From Pseudoselenomonas ruminantium (lineage in GTDB: Bacteria > Bacillota > Negativicutes > Selenomonadales > Selenomonadaceae): a stretch of 64,000 nucleotides of DNA. Where the stretch lies: assembly GCF_900113715.1 (NCBI RefSeq), contig NZ_FOQK01000002.1:124001-188000 (forward strand). Reading direction: 5' to 3'. Positions 42,513 to 51,294 of this stretch are shown one piece after another. The stretch's first letter is position 1; each line of letters begins with the position of its first letter. The notes below the pieces were generated by a model. That model saw only the letters and a program-made list of their open reading frames with translations, was not told the origin of the DNA and did not search any database. The translations under genes were made by a program, and so were the position numbers.

Positions 42513-43423
42513 TACTAGAGCGGACGCGTCATACAGATACATACCGAGCAATTCGGGATCTGAGCAGCAGTCATAAAGATTATGCCATAAGTGAGCTATG
42601 CAGGCATGGACACGTGACAAGAGTCGCTTACTACAAATGGCTGCACAGGAAGTCCTCCCCGAATGATGGCCTGAACCACAAACTGGCTGCCCTTGCAGAG
42701 AAGATTCACAAGGAGCATCCAGATATGGGCTACCGGCGCTTCCGTGATAAGATTGAACATGACCACGGTTTGCACGCCAACGATAAACGTGTATTACGTA
42801 TATGTCGCAAGAGAAAATTGCGCTCCGTAATTAAGGGGAGGCACAATTGCTGCACTAAGCCTGCGGTTGATCCATATTACACCGCAGAAAACTTACTAAA
42901 CAGGGATTTCCATGCAGACAACTACAACCAGAAATGGGTAACTGATGTGACGGAATTCAAATACACAGCAGAGGACGGTACAGTCAAGAAAGTATATCTG
43001 AGTGCTATACTAGATTTGTGCGACCGCCGGCTAGTCTCTTATGTGATTGGGGACAGTAATAACAACCAACTGGTATTTCAAACCTTAGACAAGGCGTTGG
43101 AAGCTAATCCAGGGGCGCAGCCACTGTTTCACAGCGATCGTGGCTTCCAGTACACGAACAAAAATTTTAGGACGAAGATTGAACAGGCTGGTATGAGGCA
43201 AAGCATGTCTCGTGTAGCACATTGCCTGGATAATGGCCCAATGGAAGGCTTTTGGGGTATATTAAAGCGGGAAATGTATTACCGTAGGAAATTTAGGTCA
43301 CGCCAAGAATTAGTACAGGCAATAGAAGATTACATAAATTACTACACTTACGAGCGCCCGCAACGTCGGCTTGGGATTTTGACCCCAAGCGAATTACATG
43401 AACATTTGAGTTTAATGGCATGA
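42509..43423 (+). CDS. IS3 OrfB transposase catalytic subunit
   Basis: 304 residues, complete DDE integrase core: first Asp in KWVTDVTEFKYTA, second in FHSDRGFQYTN, Glu in DNGPMEGFWGILKREMYY. The N-terminal HTH_21 segment (HPDMGYRRFRDKIEHDHG) is present. GTG 42509 overlaps the OrfA stop; the active protein is normally an OrfAB fusion made by -1 frameshift, blocked here by the amber in OrfA. Confidence 0.85.
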   Translation: MILERTRHTDTYRAIRDLSSSHKDYAISELCRHGHVTRVAYYKWLHRKSSPNDGLNHKLAALAEKIHKEHPDMGYRRFRDKIEHDHGLHANDKRVLRICRKRKLRSVIKGRHNCCTKPAVDPYYTAENLLNRDFHADNYNQKWVTDVTEFKYTAEDGTVKKVYLSAILDLCDRRLVSYVIGDSNNNQLVFQTLDKALEANPGAQPLFHSDRGFQYTNKNFRTKIEQAGMRQSMSRVAHCLDNGPMEGFWGILKREMYYRRKFRSRQELVQAIEDYINYYTYERPQRRLGILTPSELHEHLSLMA

Positions 43424-43531
43424 AAAACGGCCCACATGATTGTGAGCCGCATAATGTTTATTTTTTTCACTGTCTACTTGACGGGGAGCACACCATAAGT
43501 AATTTTTTACTCATACAACAGCCCCTTTTTC

Positions 43532-45892
43532 TTATTGGTTTAGATGATACATGGCTGCGACGGCCTGGCCGAGGCAGATGCCGCCGTCGTTGGGCGGGAT
43601 AAGGCTATGGCGCAGGACGCGGAAGCCTTTAGCCTTGAGCGCATTGCTTACCAGCGTGACCAGCAGGTGATTCTGGAAGACGCCGCCCGAGAGCGCGCAG
43701 GTGGTAAGGCCCGTGTGCTCCCGCGCCTTATCGCAGGCGGCGGTGATGCAGGCGGCAAGGCCGGCATGGAAGAGAAATGCCAGCTTCTGCGGATCGGTTC
43801 CTGCCAGCCGCTCGGCAAGGATATGGCGGAAGAGCTCATCGGTAGCCAGGATGATTGATGGGTCAGCCGTTGACGGGGCAAGATTTGACTTGTCAGCGTT
43901 TGACAAGCCAAGCCGGCGGAGGTCAGGCGATGACTTGTCAAGCTCTATGGCTTGCGGGGTGAGTCCCTGGGCCGTAAGATAGCTTTCGGCGGCGAATTCA
44001 AGGTACATCGAGGCCTCGCCTTCGAAGGTCGAGGCGGTGCGGATGCCCAGCAAGGCACTGACCGCATCGAAGAGACGGCCGGCGCTGGTGGAGCGGATGG
44101 CGTTGACCTGGCTATCGGCCATGAAGAACTGCGCAGGCAGGTCTTTGGCTGCGCAGAGATGCAGCGTATCGGCAAGGGCCGTGACTTTTTCTTTATCGTT
44201 ATAGAGTCCGTAGAGCATGGCGACGGCAACGCGCCAGCCTTCGGTGGCGGCTTTGTCGCCGCCGGTCTGCAGGAAGGGGGCGATATGGCCGAGCCGCGTG
44301 AAGCCTGCGTAGCTGGCCCGCAGGATCTCGCCGCCCCAGATCGTGCCGTCGGTGCCATAGCCGGTGCCGTCGAAGCTCACGCCGATGACCGGTTCATCGC
44401 AGTCGTTTTCGGCCATACAGGAGAGAATGTGTGCGTAATGATGCTGGATCGGGAACAGCGGGAGTCCGAGCTCTTGGGCGATGGCCGTGGTGTTGTAGCG
44501 GGGATGCATATCGCAGGCCACGATGGCCGGTTCGTTTTCGAGCAGCTCGGTCAGCCGGCCGATGGTCTCACGCAGGGCCTGCATAGTGCGCAGGTCGCTC
44601 ATATCGCCGACATAGGGCGAGGGATAGAAGAGATTGTTCGAGCCCACGCAGAAGGTGTTTTTGAGCTCGCCGCCGATGCCGAGCACCTGTCCGTGGAAGT
44701 CGTTCTTCAGCATAAAGGGCAGCGGCGCAAAGCCACGGCTGCGCCGGATCATATAGGGCTTCCCGTCAAGCCAGTCCATGACGGTATCGTCGGCGCGGAT
44801 GCGGATCTTGCGGTTATGGGACAGCATCAGGTCCGTAAAGCCCGACAGTGCTTCGCGAGCGCCGGCGTCGTCGCGGCAGATGGGGGCACCTGCGGGATTG
44901 CCGCTGGTCATGATCAGGGCATCCGGCATCGTGATGCCGTCGGGATAGTCGAACAGCAGCATCTGCACAGGGGCGTAGGGCAGCATGACACCGACCTTGG
45001 GATTGCCCGGGGCGACGCTGTCACTGAGCTGGCCGCCAGCCCTGCGCTTCAGCAGCAGGATGGGCTTCTGGTGTCCCGTCAGCATTTCCTCCTGCCCGTC
45101 TTCGAGGTGGCATTCGCGGCGGATGGCGGCCATATCGCGCATCATGATGGCAAAGGGCTTGACGGGCCGGTGCTTGAGGGTGCGCAGGCGGTTTACGGCC
45201 GCATCGTTCTGGGCATCGCAGCAGAGATGGAAGCCGCCGATGCCCTTGATGGCGACGATGCCGCCCGCGGCGATGGTCTGACGCGTCCGCGTGATGGCCG
45301 CAGCGCCGCGGCAGTCCTCATTGCCAATGATATAGACCTCAGGGCCGCAGTCGTTGCAGCACACCGGCTGGGCATCGTAGCGGCGGGTAGCCGGGCTCGT
45401 GTATTCTTTTTCACAGGCTAGGCATAGGGGGAACTCGCCCATGCTCGTGCGCTCGCGGTCGTAGGGCATGGAGTCGAGGATCGTCAGCCGCGGGCCGCAG
45501 GCCGTGCAGTTGATAAAGGGATGCAGATAGCGGCGGTCGTTCGGGTCGAAGAGCTCGGCGCGGCATTTGTCGCAGGTCGCGATGTCGGGGGAGACGAAGA
45601 TATCGCCGCGCTCCTTGGCGCTTTCGATGATGGCAAAGACCGTGTAGGTCTCGGGAGCGTCGAGACGCTCCGTGTCGAGCTTCAGGATGGTGGCGCGCTC
45701 CGGCGGCTCGCTCTCGATGGCGGACAGGAACGCGTGGACAGCCTCCTCGCTGCCCTGGGCGAAAATCTCGACATATGGGCCCTTGTTGCAGACGCTGCCG
45801 AGGATATGGAAGCGCGCGGCCAGCCGGTCGACGAAGGGACGGAAGCCGACACCCTGGACGATGCCGTATACTTTGCTATGGAAAAGAGACAT
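43532..45892 (-). CDS. hypF: Carbamoyltransferase HypF
   Basis: 786-residue HypF, which makes the cyanide ligands of [NiFe]-hydrogenase from carbamoyl phosphate with HypE. Acylphosphatase-like domain at the start (VYGIVQGVGFRPFVDRLAAR), two zinc fingers (CDKCRAELFD.. CTACG; CLACEKEYT.. CNDCG), a YrdC-like domain (GIVAIKGIGGFHLCCDAQND) and the Kae1-like C-terminal part (FPIQHHYAHILSCMAENDCD, SFDGTGYGTDG). A linker near residues 672-705 contains three motif copies of the TTGACNNGTCAA type. No other hyp genes are in the window. Confidence 0.95.
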   Translation of the reverse strand: MSLFHSKVYGIVQGVGFRPFVDRLAARFHILGSVCNKGPYVEIFAQGSEEAVHAFLSAIESEPPERATILKLDTERLDAPETYTVFAIIESAKERGDIFVSPDIATCDKCRAELFDPNDRRYLHPFINCTACGPRLTILDSMPYDRERTSMGEFPLCLACEKEYTSPATRRYDAQPVCCNDCGPEVYIIGNEDCRGAAAITRTRQTIAAGGIVAIKGIGGFHLCCDAQNDAAVNRLRTLKHRPVKPFAIMMRDMAAIRRECHLEDGQEEMLTGHQKPILLLKRRAGGQLSDSVAPGNPKVGVMLPYAPVQMLLFDYPDGITMPDALIMTSGNPAGAPICRDDAGAREALSGFTDLMLSHNRKIRIRADDTVMDWLDGKPYMIRRSRGFAPLPFMLKNDFHGQVLGIGGELKNTFCVGSNNLFYPSPYVGDMSDLRTMQALRETIGRLTELLENEPAIVACDMHPRYNTTAIAQELGLPLFPIQHHYAHILSCMAENDCDEPVIGVSFDGTGYGTDGTIWGGEILRASYAGFTRLGHIAPFLQTGGDKAATEGWRVAVAMLYGLYNDKEKVTALADTLHLCAAKDLPAQFFMADSQVNAIRSTSAGRLFDAVSALLGIRTASTFEGEASMYLEFAAESYLTAQGLTPQAIELDKSSPDLRRLGLSNADKSNLAPSTADPSIILATDELFRHILAERLAGTDPQKLAFLFHAGLAACITAACDKAREHTGLTTCALSGGVFQNHLLVTLVSNALKAKGFRVLRHSLIPPNDGGICLGQAVAAMYHLNQ
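43885..43941. repeat. Three TTGACNNGTCAA-type copies inside hypF
   Basis: TTGACTTGTCA (43885-43895), TTGACAAGCCAA (43900-43911, one mismatch) and TGACTTGTCAA (43931-43941) lie within 57 bases, encoding the Leu-Asp-Lys-Ser/Ser-Asn-Ala-Asp-Lys-Ser rich linker of HypF between conserved segments. Confidence 0.65.
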
Positions 45893-46070
45893 AGGCTTGC
45901 AACCTTTCGTAGAGGATTTATTCTATCTATCATTATAGCCGTTTTCCTCGCTTCGTGCTATATGGACGGCGGCGAGATTAGAGGCTGCTGGGAGTCTTCT
46001 TAAAGTTTACAGAAAAAGTGGAAAATGGAAAAATATTTCCGCGATGGGGCTACTATTTTTGATAAAGATG

Positions 46071-46200
46071 TGTTATACTAACATTGTCGATAGGAATTAA
46101 ACCGGATATCCCACCGGTTTGCATCGGAACCTATCGGTCTCTTCTCTGGAAACTTATCCCAGTTTCCAGTATCCCATTTCCTTACATCTTTTTAGATAGA
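46071..46200 (+). ncRNA. Candidate small RNA with three TATCCCA motifs
   Basis: An extended -10 (TGTTATACT, 46071-46079) is followed by a compact folded stretch: CGATAGG (46088-46094) pairs with CCTATCG (46130-46136), enclosing AAACCGG/CCGGTTT; then CTGGAAACT/AGTTTCCAG (46146-46169). TATCCCA occurs at 46107, 46155 and 46170: in the first hairpin loop, in the second hairpin loop, and in a single-stranded stretch. It ends in CTTTTT (46189-46193). C-rich UCCC loops are a mark of Firmicutes regulatory RNAs that pair with Shine-Dalgarno sequences. It could instead be the leader of the downstream kinase gene. Confidence 0.4.
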
Positions 46201-46272
46201 AGCGGAGTCAGTGGAGTGACTCCGCTTCTTCGTCTTCAGATACAGGGCCCCGGATTTGTCCGGGGCTTTTTT
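46198..46272 (+). terminator. Two consecutive hairpins, the second a typical terminator
   Basis: AGAAGCGGAGTCA (46198-46210) pairs with TGACTCCGCTTCT (46217-46229); then CCCCGGAT (46249-46256), short loop and TCCGGGGC followed by TTTTTTC. The second has the full stem-plus-T-run form. They lie between the candidate small RNA and the hybrid kinase gene. Confidence 0.7.
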
Positions 46273-46360
46273 CGTGGCGATAAATCTGCGGCAAATAAAG
46301 GAAGACGCCCCTCGGACAGCGAATATCTGAGAAAAGGAGTTTCAGCGAAAGGGGATTGCT

Positions 46361-49186
46361 ATGCGAAGCGTGCTATCTGTTTGGCTGTGCCTGCTGATGG
46401 TGCTGCAGTTCTGCCTGGCAGGCGTGGCGGCGGCCGAGGGACGGGCGCAGCATGTCGTCCGTGTGGGCTGGTTTGATTCGTCGTTCAACAGCATCGATGC
46501 CTATGGGCGCCGGACGGGCTACGCGTATGAATATCAGCGCCGCATTGCGGCCTATACGGGCTGGCAATACGAATATGTCGAGGGCAGCTGGGTAGAGCTG
46601 CTGCAGATGCTGCAGCGGGGCGAAATCGATTTGCTGGCCGATGTATCCTACAAGGAAGACCGCGTCGGCACGATGCTGCTGTCGGACTATGCGATGGGCA
46701 AGGAGGATTACTATATCTTCATCGATCCCGCGAAGAACCGCATCGATCCGGATAATTTGTCATCGCTCAATGGTAAAAGACTGACGGTGTTCAAGGGCAG
46801 CATGCAGTCACAGATTCTCAGGAATTGGGTGGCAGAGCATGGCCTGTCGGTGGATATCCTTGAGCTGGCGGCGTCTTGGAAAGAAGCCGAACGTCTGCTG
46901 AAAAATGGCGAGGTCGATGGCTTTGTCACCAGCGCTTCGTACGATCTTTACGTGGACAATGCTGACCCCGTGGCGCGCATCGGCTCGTCGGACTACTACT
47001 TTGGCGTCAACAAGAACCGTCCCGATATCAAGGAGGAGCTCGATAAGGCCATGAACCTTATCCTCAGCCAGAACCTTTACTATAACCGCAACCTGAACCA
47101 GAAATACATGAGCAATACGGGGGTGCGGCGGTTCTTGTCCAGCGATGAGCGCGAGTGGCTCAATGCTCATGGCACGATCCGCATCGGCTATCCCGACAAC
47201 ATGCTGCCATTCTGTGCCCAGGATGCCTTCGACGGCCATGTCAAGGGACTGCTGGCCGACTACATTCGCAAAGCCATGGGCGGGATGAAGAATTCGAAGC
47301 TGCATTTTTCGCCCATGGCCTATCCGACCTTAGACGATGCACTCGATGCTCTGCAGGAGGGCAAGATCGACTGCGTGTTCCCGGCTGATTTCAGCGACTA
47401 TGAGGCTGAGCAGCAGAACCTGCTGGTCACGACCCCGCTGGCCGATGCGATGATCATGGCTGTGATCCGGCCACAGGACAGCGGGATGTTCTCCCTGGAG
47501 GCTGAGCTGCGCTGTGCGGTCGTCAGCGAAAGCCCCGAGGTGGACGGCCTGCTGAAGGATAAATTCCCGCGCTGGAAGCCCGTGTATTTCTCGAGTGTCG
47601 ACGATTGCCTGCAGGGCGTCGCCCGCGGCCGGGCGGACTGCTTCCTCATCAACAGCTACCGCATGGGCAGTATGCGGGACAAGATCGAGGAATATCATCT
47701 GACCGCTGTGCCGACCAACAAGAACAGAGGCATCGCCTTCGTGACGCGGCCGGACAGCATCCAGCTCTATGCCATCCTCGAGCGGCTCAATCAGGGCATG
47801 GACAGTGCCGAGGTGAACGATTCGCTGACGCGCAATACCTATATCGACCAGAAGATCTCGGTGAGCGACTTCGTCAAGGCCAACCTGAATCTGGTCTTCC
47901 TGCTGGTGGCCTTGATCGTGTCCTTCATCGTCATGCTGCTGCTGCAGAGCCTGGCGACGGCGCGGAAGACCAAGGCGTTGAACCAGAAGCTGCAGGAACG
48001 GCAGGCAGAGCTGGAGACGGCCAAGAAGCAGGCCGAAGTAGCAAGCGAGGCGAAGACCTCGTTCCTGTTCAATATGTCCCACGATATCCGCACGCCGATG
48101 AATGCGATCATCGGGTTCTCGAACCTTTTGCAGCAGAACCTTGACAACAAGGAGCAGGCCCGCGACTATATCCACAAGATCCAGCAGGCCAACGACTTCC
48201 TGCTGTCGCTGGTCAACAACGTGCTCGAAATGGCGCGCATCGAAAGCGGCAAGATGACGGTGGATGCAGAATACGCAGACATGCGGGTGCTGATGGAGTC
48301 GACCTGCTCGGTGTTCGAGGCCCAGATGCAGGACAAGCGGATCACCTTTGCCTATACGCTGAAGATGGAGCATCCCGAGGTCCTGGTGGATAAGACCAAG
48401 GTGCGGGAGATCTTCCTGAACATCCTCAGCAATGCCTATAAATACACGCCGGAGGGCGGCTTCGTCACCCTGGAGGTCTGTGAGCTGCCCGGTGAGCAGG
48501 CGGGCCAGGCGATCTATCAGACGACTGTGGCGGATACGGGCATCGGCATGCCCGAAGACTTCCTGCCGCAGCTGTTTGAGGCCTTCACGCGGGAGCGCAA
48601 CACGACCACCAGCGGCATCATGGGCACGGGCCTTGGCATGCAGATCGTCAAGAAGTTGGTCGAATTGCTGGCGGGGACGATCAGCGTGTCGAGCAAGCTG
48701 GGAGAGGGCACCACCTTTGTCGTCCGGCTGCCTCTCCAGCTGGCGGACAGGGACGAGGGGGAGAAACTGCAGGCCGAGGCAGCTGGCAGCATCGCGGACT
48801 ACCGGGGGATGCGCATCCTGCTGGCCGAGGACAACGAGCTCAATGCGGAAATCGTCATCGCCGTCCTCAGCGAGCAGGGCTTCGAGCTTGAGCATGCCAT
48901 CGACGGTGCCGACTGCGTCGAGATGCTGGAGCGCGCAGAGCCTGGCTACTATGATTTCATCCTGATGGATGTCCAGATGCCGCGCATGGATGGCTATGAG
49001 GCATCGCGGGCGATCCGCGCCCTCGCTGATCCGTGCAAGGCTGGCATCCCGATCGTTGCAATGACGGCCAATGCCTTTGACGAAGACAAGCGCAGAGCTT
49101 TCGCGGCGGGCATGAATGCGCATGTGCCCAAACCCTTCAGCAACGAGAAGCTCTATGCGGCCATCTGCGAGGTGCTGAAACGCTGA
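46361..49186 (+). CDS. Hybrid sensor histidine kinase with two periplasmic SBP_bac_3 domains
   Basis: 941 residues, BvgS-like. Signal peptide ([20 protein letters not shown]), two tandem family 3 solute-binding domains (about 30-265 and 270-495; each with a [14 protein letters not shown] start), a transmembrane helix near 510-530 ([20 protein letters not shown]), a HisKA domain with phosphorylated His in [16 protein letters not shown], an HATPase domain ([26 protein letters not shown]) and a receiver domain with Asp in [15 protein letters not shown]. It probably senses a small organic ligand. GAAAGGGG precedes ATG 46361. No separate output regulator is adjacent. Confidence 0.92.
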   Translation: MRSVLSVWLCLLMVLQFCLAGVAAAEGRAQHVVRVGWFDSSFNSIDAYGRRTGYAYEYQRRIAAYTGWQYEYVEGSWVELLQMLQRGEIDLLADVSYKEDRVGTMLLSDYAMGKEDYYIFIDPAKNRIDPDNLSSLNGKRLTVFKGSMQSQILRNWVAEHGLSVDILELAASWKEAERLLKNGEVDGFVTSASYDLYVDNADPVARIGSSDYYFGVNKNRPDIKEELDKAMNLILSQNLYYNRNLNQKYMSNTGVRRFLSSDEREWLNAHGTIRIGYPDNMLPFCAQDAFDGHVKGLLADYIRKAMGGMKNSKLHFSPMAYPTLDDALDALQEGKIDCVFPADFSDYEAEQQNLLVTTPLADAMIMAVIRPQDSGMFSLEAELRCAVVSESPEVDGLLKDKFPRWKPVYFSSVDDCLQGVARGRADCFLINSYRMGSMRDKIEEYHLTAVPTNKNRGIAFVTRPDSIQLYAILERLNQGMDSAEVNDSLTRNTYIDQKISVSDFVKANLNLVFLLVALIVSFIVMLLLQSLATARKTKALNQKLQERQAELETAKKQAEVASEAKTSFLFNMSHDIRTPMNAIIGFSNLLQQNLDNKEQARDYIHKIQQANDFLLSLVNNVLEMARIESGKMTVDAEYADMRVLMESTCSVFEAQMQDKRITFAYTLKMEHPEVLVDKTKVREIFLNILSNAYKYTPEGGFVTLEVCELPGEQAGQAIYQTTVADTGIGMPEDFLPQLFEAFTRERNTTTSGIMGTGLGMQIVKKLVELLAGTISVSSKLGEGTTFVVRLPLQLADRDEGEKLQAEAAGSIADYRGMRILLAEDNELNAEIVIAVLSEQGFELEHAIDGADCVEMLERAEPGYYDFILMDVQMPRMDGYEASRAIRALADPCKAGIPIVAMTANAFDEDKRRAFAAGMNAHVPKPFSNEKLYAAICEVLKR

Positions 49187-49205
49187 CGAAACTATGCCAA
49201 AAAGT

Positions 49206-49237
49206 GCGTTAAGCCCTTTGTTTATGCGGCTTAACGC
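49206..49237 (+). terminator. Hairpin after hybrid kinase
   Basis: GCGTTAAGCC (49206-49215) and GGCTTAACGC (49228-49237) are perfect complements, 20 bases after the kinase stop. No T-run follows directly, so termination is uncertain. Confidence 0.45.
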
Positions 49238-49399
49238 ATATCTGAAAAAAATCTGTAAAAAAGTGTTTCTTTTTGCGGAAAACCTATTGCCAAGGGCCGC
49301 AAAAAGGAATATAATCAAGTCACAAATCAAGGATGTTCACAAAAGAAATCCAGTTCATTTGCACTAATATTTTTATAGGTTTTACAGGAGGAACCCAAA

Positions 49400-49684
49400 A
49401 TGAAGAGGGCGTTGGTCATTCTTATGGCTGTCGTGTTCGCTGGATTCACCAGCATGGATTGTGAGGCAGCTGCAAAAAACTACGAATTAGTCGAAACGGT
49501 GTATACGGTGGAGCAGGGCGATACATTAAATGGCATCGCTGAGACCTATATGGCGAAAAACGACTATGGCCCGCGTGAGATTCGTGAGTTCACCTCGGGA
49601 ATCAAGGAGCTCAACGACTGGCTCCTGCAGCGCGATATCAAGGCTGGCGACGAGCTGCATATCAACTATTGGGTAAAGAAATAA
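49400..49684 (+). CDS. Small exported LysM-domain protein
   Basis: 94 residues: signal peptide (MKRALVILMAVVFAGFTSMD, then CEA) and a single LysM domain, ETVYTVEQGDTLNGIAETYM to KAGDELHINYW, which binds N-acetylglucosamine glycans of peptidoglycan. GGAGG precedes ATG 49400. A lone LysM with no catalytic domain points to a wall-binding or anchoring role. A strong terminator follows. Confidence 0.85.
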   Translation: MKRALVILMAVVFAGFTSMDCEAAAKNYELVETVYTVEQGDTLNGIAETYMAKNDYGPREIREFTSGIKELNDWLLQRDIKAGDELHINYWVKK

Positions 49685-49699
49685 AGGATAAAACAAATC

Positions 49700-49736
49700 C
49701 CCGGCACGGTTGGACGTGCCGGGGATTTTTCTCATA
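49700..49736. terminator. Bidirectional terminator
   Basis: ATCCCCGGCACG, a 6-base loop and CGTGCCGGGGAT followed by TTTTT, between the LysM gene and the convergent ABC transporter operon. Confidence 0.85.
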
Positions 49737-50505
49737 TATAGTATTCGGTCCTGTCTTCGGGCTTCAGGGAGAACTCGGCAAATACGTGGTCGCGGATGCG
49801 CAGGAAGTCTGGGCTCGTGCGGTCGCGCTGGCCGTGTAGGTCCACGGGGATGATGGTCTTGATGCGGCCGGGATTCGGCGTCATGATGACGATGCGGTCG
49901 GCCAGGACCACGGCTTCGTCGATGTCGTGGGTCACGAAGAGGATGGTTTTGTGCCGGCTGCGGTTGATGGCGGAGATCTCATCCTGCAGCTTCATGCGGG
50001 TCAGGGCATCGAGGGCTGCAAAGGGCTCGTCCATGAAGATGATTTCGGGGTCGACGGCTAAGGCCCGGGCGATGGCGACCCGCTGCTGCATGCCGCCGGA
50101 GAGTTCAGCCGGATGGCTTTGGGAAAACTCCTTGAGCCCGACGAGCTCGAGGTATTTCTGGGCGATTTCCTGACGCTTGGCCGCCGGCACAGACAGGCTC
50201 TCCAGGCCCAGCTCCACATTCTTTTCGACGGTGCGCCAGGGCAGCAGGCCGTAGTTTTGGAAGATCGTCACATGCTTGACCGATGGCTTCGTCACCGGGG
50301 TGCCGCCTATGGTGATGGAGCCTTCTGAAACCTTGTCAAAGCCTGCCAGGATGTTTAAGAGCGTGCTCTTGCCGCAGCCGGAGGGGCCCAGCAGGCAGAG
50401 GAACTCCCCGCGGTCGATCTTGAGATTTACCTGGTCCAGGGCGCGGAATGCTTGCTTCTTTTTCTGATAGGTCCGCGATACGTTTTGGATGTCGATATAG
50501 CTCAT
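49732..50505 (-). CDS. NitT/TauT-type ABC transporter ATP-binding protein
   Basis: 257 residues, ATPase of the nitrate/sulfonate/taurine group. Walker A LLGPSGCGKSTLLN, Q-loop NYGLLPWRTV, signature ELSGGMQQRVAIARAL, Walker B PEIIFMDEPFAAL, H-loop VTHDIDEAV. ATG 50505 overlaps the upstream permease stop by four bases and has a GGAG site. The operon continues permease, binding protein, CODH homologue in the order of transcription from right to left. Confidence 0.9.
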   Translation of the reverse strand: MSYIDIQNVSRTYQKKKQAFRALDQVNLKIDRGEFLCLLGPSGCGKSTLLNILAGFDKVSEGSITIGGTPVTKPSVKHVTIFQNYGLLPWRTVEKNVELGLESLSVPAAKRQEIAQKYLELVGLKEFSQSHPAELSGGMQQRVAIARALAVDPEIIFMDEPFAALDALTRMKLQDEISAINRSRHKTILFVTHDIDEAVVLADRIVIMTPNPGRIKTIIPVDLHGQRDRTSPDFLRIRDHVFAEFSLKPEDRTEYYI

Positions 50506-51266
50506 GCGTTGCTCCTTTCTGGGATGCCCCAACGGCGGTAGATGCGTTTTTCCAGCCAAGTGATGCTGCTGTCCAGCAGGAGGCCCAGTACACCAATGGT
50601 GATGATGGCTGTCATCAGGAGGTCGGCCCGCAGGTTGTTGCGGGCATCGATGATGAGGAAGCCAAGGCCCGACTGGGTGCCCACCATTTCGCCGGCGACG
50701 AGGAAGACCCAGGCGGTGCCCAGGGCCAGATGCAGCCCTGTGGCAATGCGGGGGAAGATGGCGGGAAAGATGATTTTCGTCAGGATTTGGGGCTGGCCGA
50801 TGCCAAAGTTCTGGGCAACCTTCAGGTAAACGGGCTCAATGCCTGCAACGGCGGCTACGGTTGAGAGCAGCACGGGGAAAAAGGCGGCGAGGAAAATAAT
50901 GACGAGCGATGGCATATCGCCGATGCCAAAGACGAGCACGATGAAGGGCAGCCAGGCAACGGGGGATATGGGGCGCAGCACCTGGGCGATGGGATTGAGG
51001 AAGGCCCAGATGCTTTGATACCAGCCGAGGATCAGGCCCAGGGCCATGGCCAGCACCACTGAGGTGGTGTAGCCCAGCAGGAAACGGTAGAGGCTCGTGC
51101 CGATGTCCTTCAGCAATACGCCGTCGGCGAGGATTTCGGCAAAACCATGTACCGTTTGAGCGGGGGTGGGGAAGAGGGCTTCGTTCCAGCCGCCCAGCCA
51201 GGCGATGGACTGCCAGCTGATGAGTACCAGGAGCAGAGCTCCGCTGAGATGGATCGCAGGTTTCAT
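50502..51266 (-). CDS. NitT/TauT-type ABC transporter permease
   Basis: 254-residue permease with about six membrane helices and the coupling EAA-type loop (FGIGQPQILTKIIFPAIFPR). ATG 51266 starts MKPAIHLSGALLLVLISWQS; the longer frame lacks a ribosome site. Translationally coupled to the ATPase by ATGA overlap. Confidence 0.9.
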   Translation of the reverse strand: MKPAIHLSGALLLVLISWQSIAWLGGWNEALFPTPAQTVHGFAEILADGVLLKDIGTSLYRFLLGYTTSVVLAMALGLILGWYQSIWAFLNPIAQVLRPISPVAWLPFIVLVFGIGDMPSLVIIFLAAFFPVLLSTVAAVAGIEPVYLKVAQNFGIGQPQILTKIIFPAIFPRIATGLHLALGTAWVFLVAGEMVGTQSGLGFLIIDARNNLRADLLMTAIITIGVLGLLLDSSITWLEKRIYRRWGIPERSNA

Positions 51267-51294
51267 AGAGTCACAGCCTTTCGGGATAACAGAT

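Larger units (their letters stand above)
41779..43495 (+). mobile_element. IS3-family (IS150-like) insertion sequence
   Basis: About 1.7 kb with imperfect terminal inverted repeats: left TGATATGCTCCCCATTAGGT at 41779, right end complement TGGTGTGCTCCCCGTCAAGT ending at 43495; both continue AGACAG. It has an OrfA/OrfB pair in overlapping frames with an A7 slippery run near 42482-42488 of the kind used for -1 frameshifting. OrfA has an amber codon. Target duplication not resolved. Confidence 0.8.
41751..43533. terminator. Terminator hairpin split by IS3 insertion
   Basis: AAAGGGGCTGTTG (41753-41765) after the WYL gene and CAACAGCCCCTTT (43518-43530) before the hypF end are exact complements, the second followed by a T-run. 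The IS3 element sits in what would have been a loop of about 35 bases. Before insertion this would have been a bidirectional terminator between the WYL gene and hypF. Confidence 0.6.

Noticed and set aside
27666-43533. Attachment-site direct repeats bounding the island, or a tRNA target
   Set aside because: I compared the sequences after the TPR gene and before hypF and found no convincing shared core, no tRNA and no integrase gene.
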